Position numbers and translations under genes: made by a program
The notes under the pieces: model-generated
What the model was told of the DNA's origin: nothing
Databases searched by the model: none
Seen by the model: only the letters and a program-made list of their open reading frames with translations
Source: Candidatus Adiutrix sp.
GTDB taxonomy: Bacteria; Desulfobacterota; Desulfarculia; Adiutricales; Adiutricaceae
Assembly: GCA_031261565.1 (NCBI GenBank)
Contig: JAISJK010000051.1
Coordinates: 1 to 36,983, forward strand
Length of the DNA: 36,983 nucleotides
Direction of reading: 5' to 3'
Shown: positions 1 to 11,027 of the stretch, in pieces
How the letters are laid out: each line of letters opens with the position of its first letter
Numbering within the stretch: position 1 is the first letter of the stretch

Positions 1-2
1 AT

Positions 3-119
<117 letters not shown>

Positions 120-143
120 GGCCTTTCTGATATAAGGGTTAAT

Positions 144-458
144 ATGATGCTTAACAACCAAAAAATACGGATACGCCTCAGGGCTTATGATCACAAACTT
201 CTGGATCGCTCGGCTCAGGAGATTGTCGATACCGCCAAGCGGACGGGCGCCAAGGTGGCCGGCCCGGTGCCCCTGCCGACGACTATTTTCCGCACCTGCG
301 TCCTGCGCTCGCCCCATGTGGACAAAAAATCCCGCGAGCACTTTGAAGTTCGCACCCATAAGCGCTTGCTGGATATTCTCGACCCCACCCAGCAGACGGT
401 CGATGCTTTGATGAAGCTGGATCTGTCCGCCGGGGTGGATGTGGAGATCAAGTTATGA
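144..458 (+). CDS. rpsJ: 30S ribosomal protein S10
   Basis: [42 protein letters not shown] motif; first gene of the S10 operon. Confidence 0.98.
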   Translation: MMLNNQKIRIRLRAYDHKLLDRSAQEIVDTAKRTGAKVAGPVPLPTTIFRTCVLRSPHVDKKSREHFEVRTHKRLLDILDPTQQTVDALMKLDLSAGVDVEIKL

Positions 459-1075
459 CCAAAGGTATGATTGGCAAAAAGTTGGGCATGACCCGCCTCT
501 TTGTCCGCGAGGGCTTGTCCGTGCCGGTGACGGTGATTGAGGCCGGACCGGCCACCGTGGTTCAGCTAAAGACCCGGGAGGCTGACGGCTACACGGCTGT
601 CCAACTGGGCTTCAGCCCCAAAGATGAGAAACATTCCAATAAACCGGAGCAGGGCCACGCCTCTAAAGCCGGGGTCAAGGGTTTTCGTATTTTACGGGAA
701 TTCCAGGCGACCGATGGCGAGGACTTGCAACCCGGCGCCCAGGTCACATTGGGTATTTTCGCCCCCGGCGAAAAAATCTCCGTGACCGGAACCAGCAAGG
801 GCAAGGGCTTTGCCGGGGTCATGAAGCGTCATGGCTTTCGCGGCGGCCGGGCGACCCACGGTTGTCTGACCCCTAGAGGGCCGGGTTCCATTGGTTGCGC
901 GGCCGATCCCAGCCGGGTCTTTCCCGGACGGCGGATGGCCGGCCATGCCGGAGCCGCCCGCACCACAGTCAAGAATCTGACGGTGGTGGATGTGCGCCCT
1001 GAATATGGCGTTATTCTGGTTCGCGGCGCTGTGCCAGGCCCCAACGGCGGCCTAGTTTTGCTCAAGAAAAATTAA
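455..1075 (+). CDS. rplC: 50S ribosomal protein L3
   Basis: [12 protein letters not shown]..., [25 protein letters not shown] overlap with rpsJ. Confidence 0.98.
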   Translation: MTKGMIGKKLGMTRLFVREGLSVPVTVIEAGPATVVQLKTREADGYTAVQLGFSPKDEKHSNKPEQGHASKAGVKGFRILREFQATDGEDLQPGAQVTLGIFAPGEKISVTGTSKGKGFAGVMKRHGFRGGRATHGCLTPRGPGSIGCAADPSRVFPGRRMAGHAGAARTTVKNLTVVDVRPEYGVILVRGAVPGPNGGLVLLKKN

Positions 1076-1115
1076 TCTCTGAGCCAGCCCGGTCGAGGCT
1101 TGTGGAGAACTTAAA

Positions 1116-1736
1116 ATGATTGTCAATGTGGTGAATCTCAAAAACGAAACGGTGGGGCAGGTTGAGCTGCCAGACCTGATTTATAATGTGGAGATGCGCC
1201 CTCATCTGGTTCATGAAGTGGTCACCGCCCAGTTGCATTCCCGCCGGGCCGGCACAGCCTGCACCAAGACCAGAGCTGAAGTGGCTTTTTCCAATCGTAA
1301 ACCTTTTCGCCAGAAAGGCACTGGCCGGGCCCGGGGCGGCACCCGCCGCTCCCCGGTCTGGCGCCATGGCGGCACCATTTTTGGGCCCAAGCCGCGTGAT
1401 TTCTCCTGGCGGCCTTCAGCTCAGGTTCGCCGGAGCGCCCTCAAAATAGTTCTGAGCGCCAAACTTCAGGACAAACAACTGGTGGTTCTGGATGATTTCC
1501 TGGTGCCGGAGGCCAAGACCAAAACCTTCGCCGAAGGGCTCAAGGGCCTGGGTATTAAGAAGGCGGTGGTGGTCACCCCGGGCCTCAATGAAAACCTGGA
1601 GCGCTCCTCCCGGAACATTTCCGACTCCAAAGTGTTGCGGGTTGAGGGCCTTAACTGCTACGACCTTCTGAACCACACCCATCTGGTGGTGCTGAAGGAG
1701 AGCCTGGCCGGCATTGAAGCGAGGTTGATGAAATGA
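1116..1736 (+). CDS. rplD: 50S ribosomal protein L4
   Basis: KPFRQKGTGRARGGTRRSPVWRHGGTIFGPKPRDFS signature. Confidence 0.98.
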   Translation: MIVNVVNLKNETVGQVELPDLIYNVEMRPHLVHEVVTAQLHSRRAGTACTKTRAEVAFSNRKPFRQKGTGRARGGTRRSPVWRHGGTIFGPKPRDFSWRPSAQVRRSALKIVLSAKLQDKQLVVLDDFLVPEAKTKTFAEGLKGLGIKKAVVVTPGLNENLERSSRNISDSKVLRVEGLNCYDLLNHTHLVVLKESLAGIEARLMK

Positions 1737-2023
1737 AATACGCTCATGAGATACTGTTCCGGCCCCTGGTGACTGAAAAGAGCATGCTGGCCCGGGAGAA
1801 CAATAACCAGTTCGCTTTCCGGGTTAACCCCCAGGCCACCAAGCTGGACATAGCCAACGCGGTGGAAAAGGCCTTTGAGGTCAAGGTGCTTGAGGTTCGC
1901 ACCGTCAATGTTCTCGGGAAAAACAAAAGGCGCGGCCGGATTATGGGCAAGCGCGCCGACTGGAAAAAGGCCATTGTCCGTCTGGCTCCGGGCCATAGCA
2001 TCAAATATTTCGAAGGCGCGTAA
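1733..2023 (+). CDS. rplW: 50S ribosomal protein L23
   Basis: ILFRPLVTEKSMLARENNNQFAFRVNPQATKLDIANAVEKAFEVKV; overlaps rplD stop. Confidence 0.98.
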   Translation: MKYAHEILFRPLVTEKSMLARENNNQFAFRVNPQATKLDIANAVEKAFEVKVLEVRTVNVLGKNKRRGRIMGKRADWKKAIVRLAPGHSIKYFEGA

Positions 2024-2079
2024 TTGTTGGCCTTTAGTCAGTCAATTGCGTCCGATTAATTGGAAAGGTATGGAAGGCC

Positions 2080-2907
2080 ATGGCCATCAAAGAAGTTAAA
2101 CCAACCTCCTCCGGGCGGCGAACCCAGACCTACTCGACCTTTGAGGAGATCACCAGGACTACTCCGGAAAAGTCTTTGCTCCGCCCTTTGCCGAAGACCG
2201 GCGGACGGAACAATCAGGGCCGCATCACCACCCGCTTTCGCGGCGGCGGACACAAGCGCCAGTATCGACTGATTGATTTTCAGCGCAGCAAGATTGACAT
2301 CCCGGCCAAGGTTTTCGCCATTGAGTATGATCCCAACCGAGGAGCCCGCATTGCTCTTCTGCACTATGTTGACGGGGAAAAGCGTTACATCCTGGCACCG
2401 CAGAATCTCAATATCGGCGATGTGGTCATCTCCAGCGAGACAGCGGATATTAAGCCCGGCAACGCCATGAGCCTCAAGGTTGTTCCTCTGGGCAGCCTGG
2501 TGCACAATGTGGAGATGAAGCCGGGCAAGGGCGGGCAGTTGGCCCGGGGGGCCGGCAATTACGCCCAGGTTATGGCCAAGGAGGGCAGCTACACCCTGTT
2601 AAAACTGCCTTCCGGAGAAATGCGGCTGGTTCTTTCCACCTGCAAAGCCACTATTGGCCAGTTGTCCAACTCGGATCACAACAGCATCTCTCTGGGCAAA
2701 GCCGGGCGCACCCGCTGGCTGGGGCGTCGCCCCCATGTCCGGGGGGTGGCCATGAACCCGGTGGATCACCCTCTGGGCGGCGGTGAGGGCCGCAGTTCCG
2801 GCGGCCGCCATCCGGTCTCCCCCTGGGGCGTCCCGGCCAAAGGCTTTAAGACCCGCAAGAAGAGTAAACCTTCCAATAAGTTTATTGTCAAGCGCCGCAA
2901 CAAGTAA
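2080..2907 (+). CDS. rplB: 50S ribosomal protein L2
   Basis: [52 protein letters not shown]. Confidence 0.98.
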   Translation: MAIKEVKPTSSGRRTQTYSTFEEITRTTPEKSLLRPLPKTGGRNNQGRITTRFRGGGHKRQYRLIDFQRSKIDIPAKVFAIEYDPNRGARIALLHYVDGEKRYILAPQNLNIGDVVISSETADIKPGNAMSLKVVPLGSLVHNVEMKPGKGGQLARGAGNYAQVMAKEGSYTLLKLPSGEMRLVLSTCKATIGQLSNSDHNSISLGKAGRTRWLGRRPHVRGVAMNPVDHPLGGGEGRSSGGRHPVSPWGVPAKGFKTRKKSKPSNKFIVKRRNK

Positions 2908-2938
2908 TAAGCGCGTTTAGCAGATAGAGGAGAGGCGC

Positions 2939-3223
2939 ATGCCCCGCAGCGTAAAAAAAGGACCCTTCGTGGACGATCACGTCATGAGCAAGGTCTCAGT
3001 CGCGGTTGAAGCCAATGATCGCCGGGTGATTAAAACCTGGAGCCGCCGTTCGACCATTATTCCTGACATGGTCGGTCTGACTTTCGCCGTCCACAACGGC
3101 AAGAAATTTGTGCCGGTCTTCGTCACTGAAAACATGGTCGGGCACAAACTGGGCGAGTTCTCCCCCACGCGCACCTTTTACAGCCATGCGGCCGACAAAA
3201 AGGCCAAGAAGGGCAAGAAGTGA
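2939..3223 (+). CDS. rpsS: 30S ribosomal protein S19
   Basis: [19 protein letters not shown]...[13 protein letters not shown]. Confidence 0.98.
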   Translation: MPRSVKKGPFVDDHVMSKVSVAVEANDRRVIKTWSRRSTIIPDMVGLTFAVHNGKKFVPVFVTENMVGHKLGEFSPTRTFYSHAADKKAKKGKK

Positions 3224-3237
3224 GTAGGGTCTAGATT

Positions 3238-3642
3238 ATGGTCAAGCAAATTGAAAAAGGCGAAGGTTTGCCGAAATATAAAAAGCAGGAAAGGCCCCGC
3301 GATGAAGCGGTGGCTGTGGCCCGCTACATCCGCGTGCAGCCGGCCAAGGTGCGCATCATGGCCCGCAACATCATCGGGCAGCCCATCGGCGCGGCCATCA
3401 ATACCTTGACTTTCAGCCCCAACAAGTCGGCTCAGGTTCTGCTCAAGGTTTTGAATTCAGCGGTGGCCAACGCCTCGACCAGTAGCCGCAGCCAGGTGAG
3501 CGATATTGACAAGCTGGTGGTTTACCGGGTTTATGTCGATGGCGGCCCGACCCTGAAACGGTGGCATCCCCGCTCGCAGGGCCGGGCCAACGCAATCCTG
3601 AAGCGCACCAGCCATATCACTGTGGTGGTCAAAGAATCTTAA
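3238..3642 (+). CDS. rplV: 50S ribosomal protein L22
   Basis: AVARYIRVQPAKVRIMARNIIG... LKRWHPRSQGRANAILKRTSHITVVV. Confidence 0.97.
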   Translation: MVKQIEKGEGLPKYKKQERPRDEAVAVARYIRVQPAKVRIMARNIIGQPIGAAINTLTFSPNKSAQVLLKVLNSAVANASTSSRSQVSDIDKLVVYRVYVDGGPTLKRWHPRSQGRANAILKRTSHITVVVKES

Positions 3643-3668
3643 TCATTTGAAGGTCTGGAGGTCAGGTT

Positions 3669-4370
3669 TTGGGTCAAAAAACACATCCCACAGGTTTCCG
3701 TTTAGGCGTGATCAAGACATGGAGTTCACGCTGGTATGCCGGTCGTGACTTTGGTCGGCAGGTTGTGGAAGACCGGAAAATCCGCGATTACGTCAAAAAG
3801 AAACTGGAAGCCGCAGGTGTCTCCCAGATTGAAATTGAGCGGGCGGCCAATAAGGTCAAACTGCGCATCCACACGGCCCGGCCGGGTATTGTCATCGGTA
3901 AAAAGGGCGCGGACATTGAGGTCTTGCGCCGGGAAGTGGAAAGCCTGATTCGCCGGGATGTGGTGGTTCACGGTGAAAACGGCCTGGAGAAAAAGCCCCT
4001 GCGCCGCGAGGTGCTGATTGACATTCAGGAAGTGCGCAAGCCGGAGATTGCCGCCCAACTGGTGGCCGAGGCTGTGGCCCAACAGTTGCAGCGCCGGGTG
4101 GCCTTTCGCCGGGCTATGAAAAAATCCATCTCCCTGGCCTTTAAATTCGGGGCTCTGGGGGTTAAGATTCACTGCGCCGGCCGTCTCGGGGGTGCGGAAA
4201 TGGCCCGCCGGGAATGGTATCGCGAGGGTCGGGTGCCTCTGCACACTCTGCGGGCCGATGTGGATTACGGCTTTGCCGAGGCCCTGACTGCCTACGGGAT
4301 TATCGGGGTTAAAGCCTGGATTTTCAAGGGTGAGATTCTGAGCGCCGACACCCCGGAGCTCTTTAAGTAA
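3669..4370 (+). CDS. rpsC: 30S ribosomal protein S3 (TTG start)
   Basis: [26 protein letters not shown] domain GxxGxxI; C-terminal [15 protein letters not shown]. Confidence 0.98.
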   Translation: MGQKTHPTGFRLGVIKTWSSRWYAGRDFGRQVVEDRKIRDYVKKKLEAAGVSQIEIERAANKVKLRIHTARPGIVIGKKGADIEVLRREVESLIRRDVVVHGENGLEKKPLRREVLIDIQEVRKPEIAAQLVAEAVAQQLQRRVAFRRAMKKSISLAFKFGALGVKIHCAGRLGGAEMARREWYREGRVPLHTLRADVDYGFAEALTAYGIIGVKAWIFKGEILSADTPELFK

Positions 4371-4422
4371 CCGCTCGTCCTGGCCAGGCGGCGTTCAATT
4401 ATATATTTAGAGGAGCCGGATA

Positions 4423-4839
4423 ATGTTAGCCCCCAAGAGAACGAAATTCCGCAAACAGCAGAAAGGCCGCCGCGGCGGCCCGGCCAAAGGCGCGACCAGG
4501 CTGGATTTTGGCCAGTTTGGCCTGCAGGCCCTGGATCGCGGATATATGACTTCCCAGCAGATAGAGGCGGCCCGTGTGGCCATTAATCGCTATATCAAGA
4601 GGGGCGGTCAGGTCTGGATCAGGATTTTTCCGGATAAGCCTGTGTGCAAAAAGCCTGCTGAAACGCGTATGGGTAAGGGCAAAGGCGCGCCGGAGGGTTG
4701 GGTAGCGGTGGTCAAACCAGGCCGGGTGCTGTTTGAGCTGGACGGGGTTCAGGAAACAGTGGCCCGGGAAGCCATCCGCCTGGCGGCCAACAAGCTTCCC
4801 TTCCCGACCCGATTTATCCTGCGGGGGGAGATACTGTGA
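4423..4839 (+). CDS. rplP: 50S ribosomal protein L16
   Basis: [16 protein letters not shown]...[20 protein letters not shown]. Confidence 0.98.
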   Translation: MLAPKRTKFRKQQKGRRGGPAKGATRLDFGQFGLQALDRGYMTSQQIEAARVAINRYIKRGGQVWIRIFPDKPVCKKPAETRMGKGKGAPEGWVAVVKPGRVLFELDGVQETVAREAIRLAANKLPFPTRFILRGEIL

Positions 4840-5066
4840 AAACGAAAGAATTTAAAGAACTTCGTCAAATTTCGCCTGAGGAGCTGACCAGGAGGGAAGG
4901 GGAGTTGCGGGCCGAGCTGTTCAACCTTCAGATGCAGCGCGGCACCAGCCAGCTGGAAAATCCCAAGCGTATTCGCAATGTGAAAAGGGATGTGGCCCGT
5001 ATCCAGACCGTCATCAGGGAAAACAAGAACAGGGAGACGACCTCCGTCTCCCCGAGCGAGGGTTAA
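4836..5066 (+). CDS. rpmC: 50S ribosomal protein L29 (GTG start)
   Basis: [50 protein letters not shown]. Confidence 0.96.
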   Translation: MKTKEFKELRQISPEELTRREGELRAELFNLQMQRGTSQLENPKRIRNVKRDVARIQTVIRENKNRETTSVSPSEG

Positions 5067-5068
5067 CT

Positions 5069-5329
5069 GTGGAAGAGACAAGGCGCTTACACAAGGTTAT
5101 GAGCGGAGTGGTCGTTTCTGACAAGATGGACAAGACCGTGGTGGTACTGGTCAGCCGGGTCATTGAGCATCCCGTCTATAAAAAATATATTCGCCGCCGG
5201 GCCAAATTTATGGCCCATGATGAGCAGAACAGCGCCCGTATGGGGGACACCGTGGAAATCATCGAGTCCCGTCCCCTGTCCCGCTTAAAGCGTTGGCGCC
5301 TGACCCGCATTATCGAGCGGCGCGCGTAA
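5069..5329 (+). CDS. rpsQ: 30S ribosomal protein S17 (GTG start)
   Basis: [44 protein letters not shown]. Confidence 0.97.
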   Translation: MEETRRLHKVMSGVVVSDKMDKTVVVLVSRVIEHPVYKKYIRRRAKFMAHDEQNSARMGDTVEIIESRPLSRLKRWRLTRIIERRA

Positions 5330-5341
5330 GGAAGTGACACC

Positions 5342-5710
5342 ATGATTCAGCCGGAAACCAGATTGACGGTGGCCGATAATTCAGGCGCCAAGCAGCTTTA
5401 CTGCATTAAGGTGCTGGGCGGCAGCCGCCGCCGCTATGCCTCGGTCGGGGATATTATTGTGGTCTCGATCAAGGAGGCCCTGCCCAACTCCAAGGTCAAA
5501 AAAGGCGATGTGATGAAGGCCGTGGTGGTCAGGACGGCCAAGGAAGTCGGCCGGGGCGATGGCTCTTTCATCAAGTTTGATGACAACTCCGCCGTTTTGA
5601 TCAACAATGCCCGCGAGCCCATTGGGACACGCATTTTTGGCCCGGTGGCCCGGGAACTCAGGGCCAAGCGCTTTATGAAAATAATCTCCCTGGCTCCTGA
5701 AGTTATCTGA
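5342..5710 (+). CDS. rplN: 50S ribosomal protein L14
   Basis: [46 protein letters not shown]. Confidence 0.98.
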   Translation: MIQPETRLTVADNSGAKQLYCIKVLGGSRRRYASVGDIIVVSIKEALPNSKVKKGDVMKAVVVRTAKEVGRGDGSFIKFDDNSAVLINNAREPIGTRIFGPVARELRAKRFMKIISLAPEVI

Positions 5711-5733
5711 AGGAAGCTCGAGGTGCATATAAA

Positions 5734-6084
5734 ATGACCACTAAGTGTGAAATTAAGAGAGATGACCGGGTGGAAGTCATCACCGGCAAAAACCGGGGCA
5801 AGGTCGGCAAAGTCAAGAAGCTGACCACCATTAAAAATCATGTGCGGGTGATTATTGACGGCGTCAACATCGTCACCCGCCACACCAAGCCCGGCGGCCC
5901 CGGCCAGCCCGGCGGCAAGATCGAAAAAGAGGCCCCGCTGGATATCTCCAATGTGGCTCTTCTTTGCCCCAAGTGCAATGAAAAAACAAGAGTCGGCCAC
6001 GCCTTTGCGCCTCAGGTCGGCACTGACAAGCAACGCAAAGTCCGCGTCTGCAAAAAATGCAGGGAACACATTGACGATAAATAA
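5734..6084 (+). CDS. rplX: 50S ribosomal protein L24 with C-terminal CPKC...CKKC zinc-ribbon-like extension
   Basis: KRDDRVEVITGKNRGKVGKVKK... ; C-terminal LLCPKCNEKTRVGHAF...KVRVCKKCREHID. Confidence 0.97.
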   Translation: MTTKCEIKRDDRVEVITGKNRGKVGKVKKLTTIKNHVRVIIDGVNIVTRHTKPGGPGQPGGKIEKEAPLDISNVALLCPKCNEKTRVGHAFAPQVGTDKQRKVRVCKKCREHIDDK

Positions 6085-6175
6085 TCGCTGTTTTTTTTAT
6101 TTAAACGGCCTTAAAGCTCATCGGACGCCCCGACGGAGCGCCCCTGCCGGGGTGGCCGGTTGACAGGAGTGATCA

Positions 6176-6739
6176 ATGCCCAGCGCCCCCAGGATTAAAG
6201 AGTTTTACGAAAAGACCGTAACGCCCAAATTAGTCAAGGAATTCAACTATACCAACCCCAATCAGGTGCCCAGGATAGTCAAGGTCAGCCTGAATATGGG
6301 GCTGGGCGAGGCCATTCAGAACGCCAAAATTCTGGACAGCGCCGCCCAGGAGCTGGGGGCCATCAGCGGCCAGAAACCGGTCATCACCAAAGCCCGCCGC
6401 TCCATCGCCGCTTTTAAATTGCGCGAGGGTATGCCCATCGGGGTGACGGTGACCTTGCGCCGGGACAAGATGTTTTACTTCCTGGACAAGCTGATTAATA
6501 TTGTGCTGCCTCGCATCCGCGACTTCCGGGGCGTTTCGCCCAAAGCTTTTGACGGCCGGGGCAACTATACCCTGGGCATTAAGGAACATATCATTTTTCC
6601 CGAGATTGACTACGATAAAATCGACAAGATCAAGGGTTTGAATATCAGTATTGTGACTACCGCCAAAACGGATGAGGAAGCCCGTTTTCTGTTGGCTGAA
6701 CTGGGTATGCCCTTTCGCAAGAGCGGGCAACAGCATTAA
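6176..6739 (+). CDS. rplE: 50S ribosomal protein L5
   Basis: [20 protein letters not shown]...[32 protein letters not shown]. Confidence 0.98.
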   Translation: MPSAPRIKEFYEKTVTPKLVKEFNYTNPNQVPRIVKVSLNMGLGEAIQNAKILDSAAQELGAISGQKPVITKARRSIAAFKLREGMPIGVTVTLRRDKMFYFLDKLINIVLPRIRDFRGVSPKAFDGRGNYTLGIKEHIIFPEIDYDKIDKIKGLNISIVTTAKTDEEARFLLAELGMPFRKSGQQH

Positions 6740-6754
6740 GGAGCCTTACGTAAC

Positions 6755-6940
6755 ATGGCCAAACAATCCATGATCATCAGAGCCGCCCGCCCGGCCAAAT
6801 TCGGCGTGAGGGATTATAACCGCTGCCCCATCTGTGGCCGCCCCCGGGCTTTTATCCGCAAATACCACCTGTGTCGTATTTGTTTCCGCAACATGGCCCT
6901 GGCCGGCGAAATCCCCGGCGTTATCAAGGCCAGCTGGTAA
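6755..6940 (+). CDS. rpsN: 30S ribosomal protein S14 type Z (zinc-binding)
   Basis: 61 aa; [38 protein letters not shown]. Confidence 0.97.
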   Translation: MAKQSMIIRAARPAKFGVRDYNRCPICGRPRAFIRKYHLCRICFRNMALAGEIPGVIKASW

Positions 6941-6951
6941 GAGGCGAACTT

Positions 6952-7350
6952 ATGACCATGACCGACCCCATCGCCGATCTGTTGACCAGAATCAGAAACG
7001 CCCTGATCGCCCGCCATGACCGGGTGGATGTGCCGGCCTCCAAAATCAAGGTGGCTATTGTCCGCATTCTTAAAGACGAGGGCTTTATTAAGAATTTCAA
7101 AGTTTCCAAGGACAACAAGCAGGGCCTGATCCGCGTTTTCCTTAAATACTCTGATCGCAATACTCCGGTTATCTACGGTTTGACCCGCTTGTCCAAACCC
7201 GGCCGGCGCCTCTATCAGAAGGCCGCCGAAATTGAGCCGGTGCTGTCCGGCCTCGGGGTGGCCATTGTCTCCACCTCGTCCGGGGTCATGACCGATAAGG
7301 AAGCCCGCCGCCAAAACATAGGCGGAGAGATGATTTGCCAAATCTGGTAA
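6952..7350 (+). CDS. rpsH: 30S ribosomal protein S8
   Basis: [33 protein letters not shown]...; the ATG at 6952 is in frame with the longer track ORF from 6871. Confidence 0.97.
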   Translation: MTMTDPIADLLTRIRNALIARHDRVDVPASKIKVAIVRILKDEGFIKNFKVSKDNKQGLIRVFLKYSDRNTPVIYGLTRLSKPGRRLYQKAAEIEPVLSGLGVAIVSTSSGVMTDKEARRQNIGGEMICQIW

Positions 7351-7369
7351 AGAGTTTGGAAGGTATATT

Positions 7370-7912
7370 ATGTCGAGAATAGGGAAAATGCCCATTGTCA
7401 TACCCAAAGGCGTCAAGGTCGAATGGCAGGCCCCGACGGTCAAGGTCACCGGTGCCAAGTCCACCCTGACCAGAAAGCTCCATCCTCAAATTGCCCTGGA
7501 GGTTTCCGGGGCCACGATTGATGTATCCACTGCCGATCTCTCCACGGCCAGCCGGGCTCTGTGGGGGCTTTCCCGCACCCTGGTCAACAATATGGTGGTT
7601 GGAGTGTCCACCGGCTTTACCAAGATTCTGGAAATGTCCGGGGTGGGCTGGCGGGCCGAAGCCGATGGCCAGACTCTTAAGCTGTCGCTTGGTTTCTCCC
7701 ATCCGGTTAATTTCCCTCTGCCCCAGGGCATCAGCGCTCAGGTGGATCCTAAAACCAATAAAATCACCCTGGCCGGGGCCGATAAAGAAGTCTTGGGCGA
7801 AGTTGCGGCCAAAATACGGGCTCTGCGTAAACCCGAGCCTTACAAGGGCAAGGGCATTCGCTACGCGGGCGAGCGCATCATCACCAAGGTCGGCAAGGCC
7901 GGCGGCAAGTAA
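7370..7912 (+). CDS. rplF: 50S ribosomal protein L6
   Basis: [19 protein letters not shown]...[26 protein letters not shown]. Confidence 0.98.
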   Translation: MSRIGKMPIVIPKGVKVEWQAPTVKVTGAKSTLTRKLHPQIALEVSGATIDVSTADLSTASRALWGLSRTLVNNMVVGVSTGFTKILEMSGVGWRAEADGQTLKLSLGFSHPVNFPLPQGISAQVDPKTNKITLAGADKEVLGEVAAKIRALRKPEPYKGKGIRYAGERIITKVGKAGGK

Positions 7913-8009
7913 AACGCCGGGTAGTTTCTCGTTGCCAAAATCGGCCATATCGGGTAATATAAAAAGATTCGCCGCTTTGTCGGTGCATAAGGGTATTTGA
8001 GGTAACATC

Positions 8010-8378
8010 ATGACCAAGGTCAACATCCGCTTGGCCGCCCGCCAGAGAAGGCAGGCGCGGGTTCGTAAAAAAGTTCTGGGCACTGGCGAGCGTCCCCGTT
8101 TGTGCGTCTTTCGCTCCTCGGCTCATATCTACGCCCAGGTGATTGACGATGAAAAAGGGGCCACTCTGGCGGCTGTTTCCAGTCTGAGCCCGGCCCTGAA
8201 GGATTCTTTGAAGGGCCTTAAAAAATCCGAGGCCGCCAAAGCCGTGGGCAAAGCCCTAGCCGAGGCCGCCAGGGGCCAGGGTTGCCAGAAGGTCGTCTTC
8301 GACCGCAATGGCTTTATTTATCATGGCCGGGTTAAAGCTTTGTCCGAGGGCGCCCGGGAGGGTGGCCTGGATTTTTGA
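8010..8378 (+). CDS. rplR: 50S ribosomal protein L18
   Basis: [31 protein letters not shown]...[28 protein letters not shown]. Confidence 0.97.
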   Translation: MTKVNIRLAARQRRQARVRKKVLGTGERPRLCVFRSSAHIYAQVIDDEKGATLAAVSSLSPALKDSLKGLKKSEAAKAVGKALAEAARGQGCQKVVFDRNGFIYHGRVKALSEGAREGGLDF

Positions 8379-8417
8379 TTTTTGTTATTTTTCTAATTCA
8401 ATAGTTGGAGGGCTCGC

Positions 8418-8918
8418 GTGTACCGGCCGGAAACAGAAGACTCAAATTTAGTTGACAAGGTCGTCCATATCAACCGGGTGGCCAAAGTGGTCAAGGGCGG
8501 CCGCCGGTTTTCCTTCTCCGCCATTGTGGTGGTCGGCGATGGTAAAGGTCAGGTCGGTTACGGGCTGGGCAAGGCCAATGAAGTGCCGGAAGCCATCCGC
8601 AAAGGTCTCGAGCAGGCCAAAAAATCCATGGTCAAGGTCGATTTGACCGGCACGACCGTGCCTCATCAGATTGTTGGCCACACCGGCTCTGGCTCGGTGC
8701 TTTTGAAACCGGCGGCCAAGGGCACTGGGGTTATCGCCGGCGGCGCGGTGAGGGCGGTAGTCGAGGCGGCCGGGGTTCAGGATATCCTGACCAAGGTGCT
8801 GGGTTCCAACAACCCTCACAATGTGGTTCGGGCTACTGTTGACGCCCTGAAAAAATTGCGCCGGGCCAAAACCGTGGCTCAGGAGCGGGGTATCCCGGTG
8901 GAGCGGTTGCGGGTTTAA
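8418..8918 (+). CDS. rpsE: 30S ribosomal protein S5 (GTG start)
   Basis: [53 protein letters not shown]. Confidence 0.98.
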   Translation: MYRPETEDSNLVDKVVHINRVAKVVKGGRRFSFSAIVVVGDGKGQVGYGLGKANEVPEAIRKGLEQAKKSMVKVDLTGTTVPHQIVGHTGSGSVLLKPAAKGTGVIAGGAVRAVVEAAGVQDILTKVLGSNNPHNVVRATVDALKKLRRAKTVAQERGIPVERLRV

Positions 8919-8952
8919 CCCCGGTCTATTTTAAAGAGAATGGTGGGTTGAA

Positions 8953-9132
8953 ATGGAAAAAGAAATAAAGATCACCCAGTTGCGCAGCACCATTGGCCGT
9001 CTGCCGGCCCACCGGAGGACGGTCAGGGCTCTGGGTTTGCACCGCATCGGCCAGACCGTGGTTCAGAAAGACAACCCGGCTATCCGGGGTATGATCAACG
9101 CCGTTAACTACCTTTTAAAGGTTGAAGAATAA
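8953..9132 (+). CDS. rpmD: 50S ribosomal protein L30 (59 aa, below the ORF-track cutoff)
   Basis: Read from the sequence: [59 protein letters not shown]; located between rpsE and rplO. Confidence 0.96.
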   Translation: MEKEIKITQLRSTIGRLPAHRRTVRALGLHRIGQTVVQKDNPAIRGMINAVNYLLKVEE

Positions 9133-9146
9133 GAAGGTTTTGGGAA

Positions 9147-9593
9147 ATGGATCTGCACAGTCTCAGCCCTTTGCCGGGTTCCAAGAAAAAAGCCAAGCGG
9201 ATAGGCCGGGGTGAAGGCTCCGGCTGGGGCAAAACCTCCGGGCGCGGCCACAAGGGCCAGAAAGCCCGGAGCGGCGGCGGGGTTGGCCCCGGCTTTGAAG
9301 GCGGCCAGATGCCCCTGCAGCGCCGGTTGCCCAAGCGCGGCTTTAACAATCTTTTCAAAAAGACTTTCGCTCTGGTCAATATCGGTTCCCTCAAGTCCTT
9401 TGCGGCCGGCTCGACTATTGACGCCCAGGCCCTCCTGGCGGCCGGCTTGATCCGCAATGATCATTTGCCTTTAAAATTGCTGGCCAAGGGTGCCATTGAC
9501 CACGCTCTGACCATCAAGGTTCAGGCCGCCTCGGAAAAGGCCGTGGCCCTGGTGGCGGCGGCCGGCGGCTCGGTGGAAATTAATACCCTTTAA
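9147..9593 (+). CDS. rplO: 50S ribosomal protein L15
   Basis: MDLHSLSPLPGSKKKAKRIGRGEGSGWGKTSGRGHKGQKARSGG. Confidence 0.98.
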   Translation: MDLHSLSPLPGSKKKAKRIGRGEGSGWGKTSGRGHKGQKARSGGGVGPGFEGGQMPLQRRLPKRGFNNLFKKTFALVNIGSLKSFAAGSTIDAQALLAAGLIRNDHLPLKLLAKGAIDHALTIKVQAASEKAVALVAAAGGSVEINTL

Positions 9594-9610
9594 TATTTAA
9601 GGAACCGAAA

Positions 9611-10960
9611 TTGGCACTAGGTGGATTTGAAAATATCGGCCGCTCGCCGGAGCTGAGGAAGCGCCTCTTATTCGTGCTGATTATGCTGGCCGTCTATCGG
9701 GTCGGTGTTCATATCCCCACCCCGGGGGTCAATACCGTGGCCTTGGCCGAATATTTCCGCCGCTTTCAGGGCACTCTCCTAGGTCTTTTCGATATGTTTT
9801 CCGGCCGGGCTCTGTCGCAGTTTTCAGTGGTGGCCCTGGGGATTATGCCCTATATTTCGGCCTCCATTATTGTGGAATTGCTGACCGTGGTCTGGCCCTA
9901 CCTCACCCGTCTCAAAAAAGAGGGCGGCCAGGAGGGCCGGCGGAAACTGACTCAATATTCCCGCTACGGCACGGTCGTGCTCTCCCTGTTTCAGGGTTAT
10001 CTCATCGCGGTGGGCCTGGAGCGAATGCAGTTGACCGGCGGAGTGGGGGGCGTTGTCCTTCATCCCGGTCTGCCGTTTCGCCTCCTGACCATGCTGACCC
10101 TGACGGCCGGGACGGCCTTTATCATGTGGATAGGCGAGCAGATCACCGAGCGCGGCATTGGCAATGGCATCTCTCTGATTATTTTCGCCGGTATTGTGGA
10201 GGGGCTGCCTGCGGCCACGGCCAGGACGGTCAGCCAGGTTTCTGGCGGAGAAATGTCGGCCTTTGCCGCCCTGTTCCTGTTGCTGGGTATGGTCGCCATT
10301 GTAGCGGCCGTGATTTTTTGCGAAAAGGCCCAGCGCCGAATTACCGTTCAGCATGCTCAGAGGATGGTTGGCCGCCGGCTGATGAAAGGCGGGTTGACCC
10401 ATTTGCCTTTGAAACTCAACCCGGCCGGGGTCATACCGCCTATTTTCGCCAGCTCGCTGATCATGTTCCCGGCCACCTTGTCTCAGTTTTGGGATCACGA
10501 ATTCTTCAAGGCCATGTCGACCTGGCTGTCCCCCGGCACCTGGCTCTATAATCTCTTATATGTGACCCTGATTATTTTCTTTTGTTATTTTTACACCGGG
10601 GTGACTTTTAACCCGGTGGATGTGGCTGAAAATATGAAAAAGCAGGGCGGCTTTATCCCCGGCATCCGGCCGGGGGTCAAAACCTCCGAGTTTATTGACC
10701 GAGTTTTGACTCGCATTGTTCTGTGGGGCGGAATTTATGTCTCGCTGATTTGTCTCCTGCCCACTTTTGTCAACCAATATTTCCATGCGGAATTTTATTT
10801 CGGAGGCACGGCTCTCCTCATTGTGGTGGGGGTGGCCATTGATACCTTGAGCCAGATTCAGAGCCACCTGATGAATGTGCAATATGATGCATTTCTGAAG
10901 CGTGGCACCCGCACTGCCGTCGACCCTGGTTTCGGAGGTTCCGGCCGTATTCGCCGCTGA
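9611..10960 (+). CDS. secY: Preprotein translocase subunit SecY (TTG start)
   Basis: Polytopic protein with ALGIMPYISASIIVELL, GNGISLIIFAGIV, GIRPG, downstream of rplO. Confidence 0.98.
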   Translation: MALGGFENIGRSPELRKRLLFVLIMLAVYRVGVHIPTPGVNTVALAEYFRRFQGTLLGLFDMFSGRALSQFSVVALGIMPYISASIIVELLTVVWPYLTRLKKEGGQEGRRKLTQYSRYGTVVLSLFQGYLIAVGLERMQLTGGVGGVVLHPGLPFRLLTMLTLTAGTAFIMWIGEQITERGIGNGISLIIFAGIVEGLPAATARTVSQVSGGEMSAFAALFLLLGMVAIVAAVIFCEKAQRRITVQHAQRMVGRRLMKGGLTHLPLKLNPAGVIPPIFASSLIMFPATLSQFWDHEFFKAMSTWLSPGTWLYNLLYVTLIIFFCYFYTGVTFNPVDVAENMKKQGGFIPGIRPGVKTSEFIDRVLTRIVLWGGIYVSLICLLPTFVNQYFHAEFYFGGTALLIVVGVAIDTLSQIQSHLMNVQYDAFLKRGTRTAVDPGFGGSGRIRR

Positions 10961-10967
10961 CCGGCTC

Positions 10968-10997
10968 TTGACATCTGGTAGCGATTTGGGTAATAAT
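10968..10997 (+). promoter_or_regulatory. Predicted sigma70-like promoter upstream of adk
   Basis: TTGACA (10968-10973), 18-nt spacer, AATAAT (10992-10997), in the secY-adk gap. Confidence 0.55.
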
Positions 10998-11027
10998 AGA
11001 AAGTTAGCTTGAAAGGGGCGGCTGATA

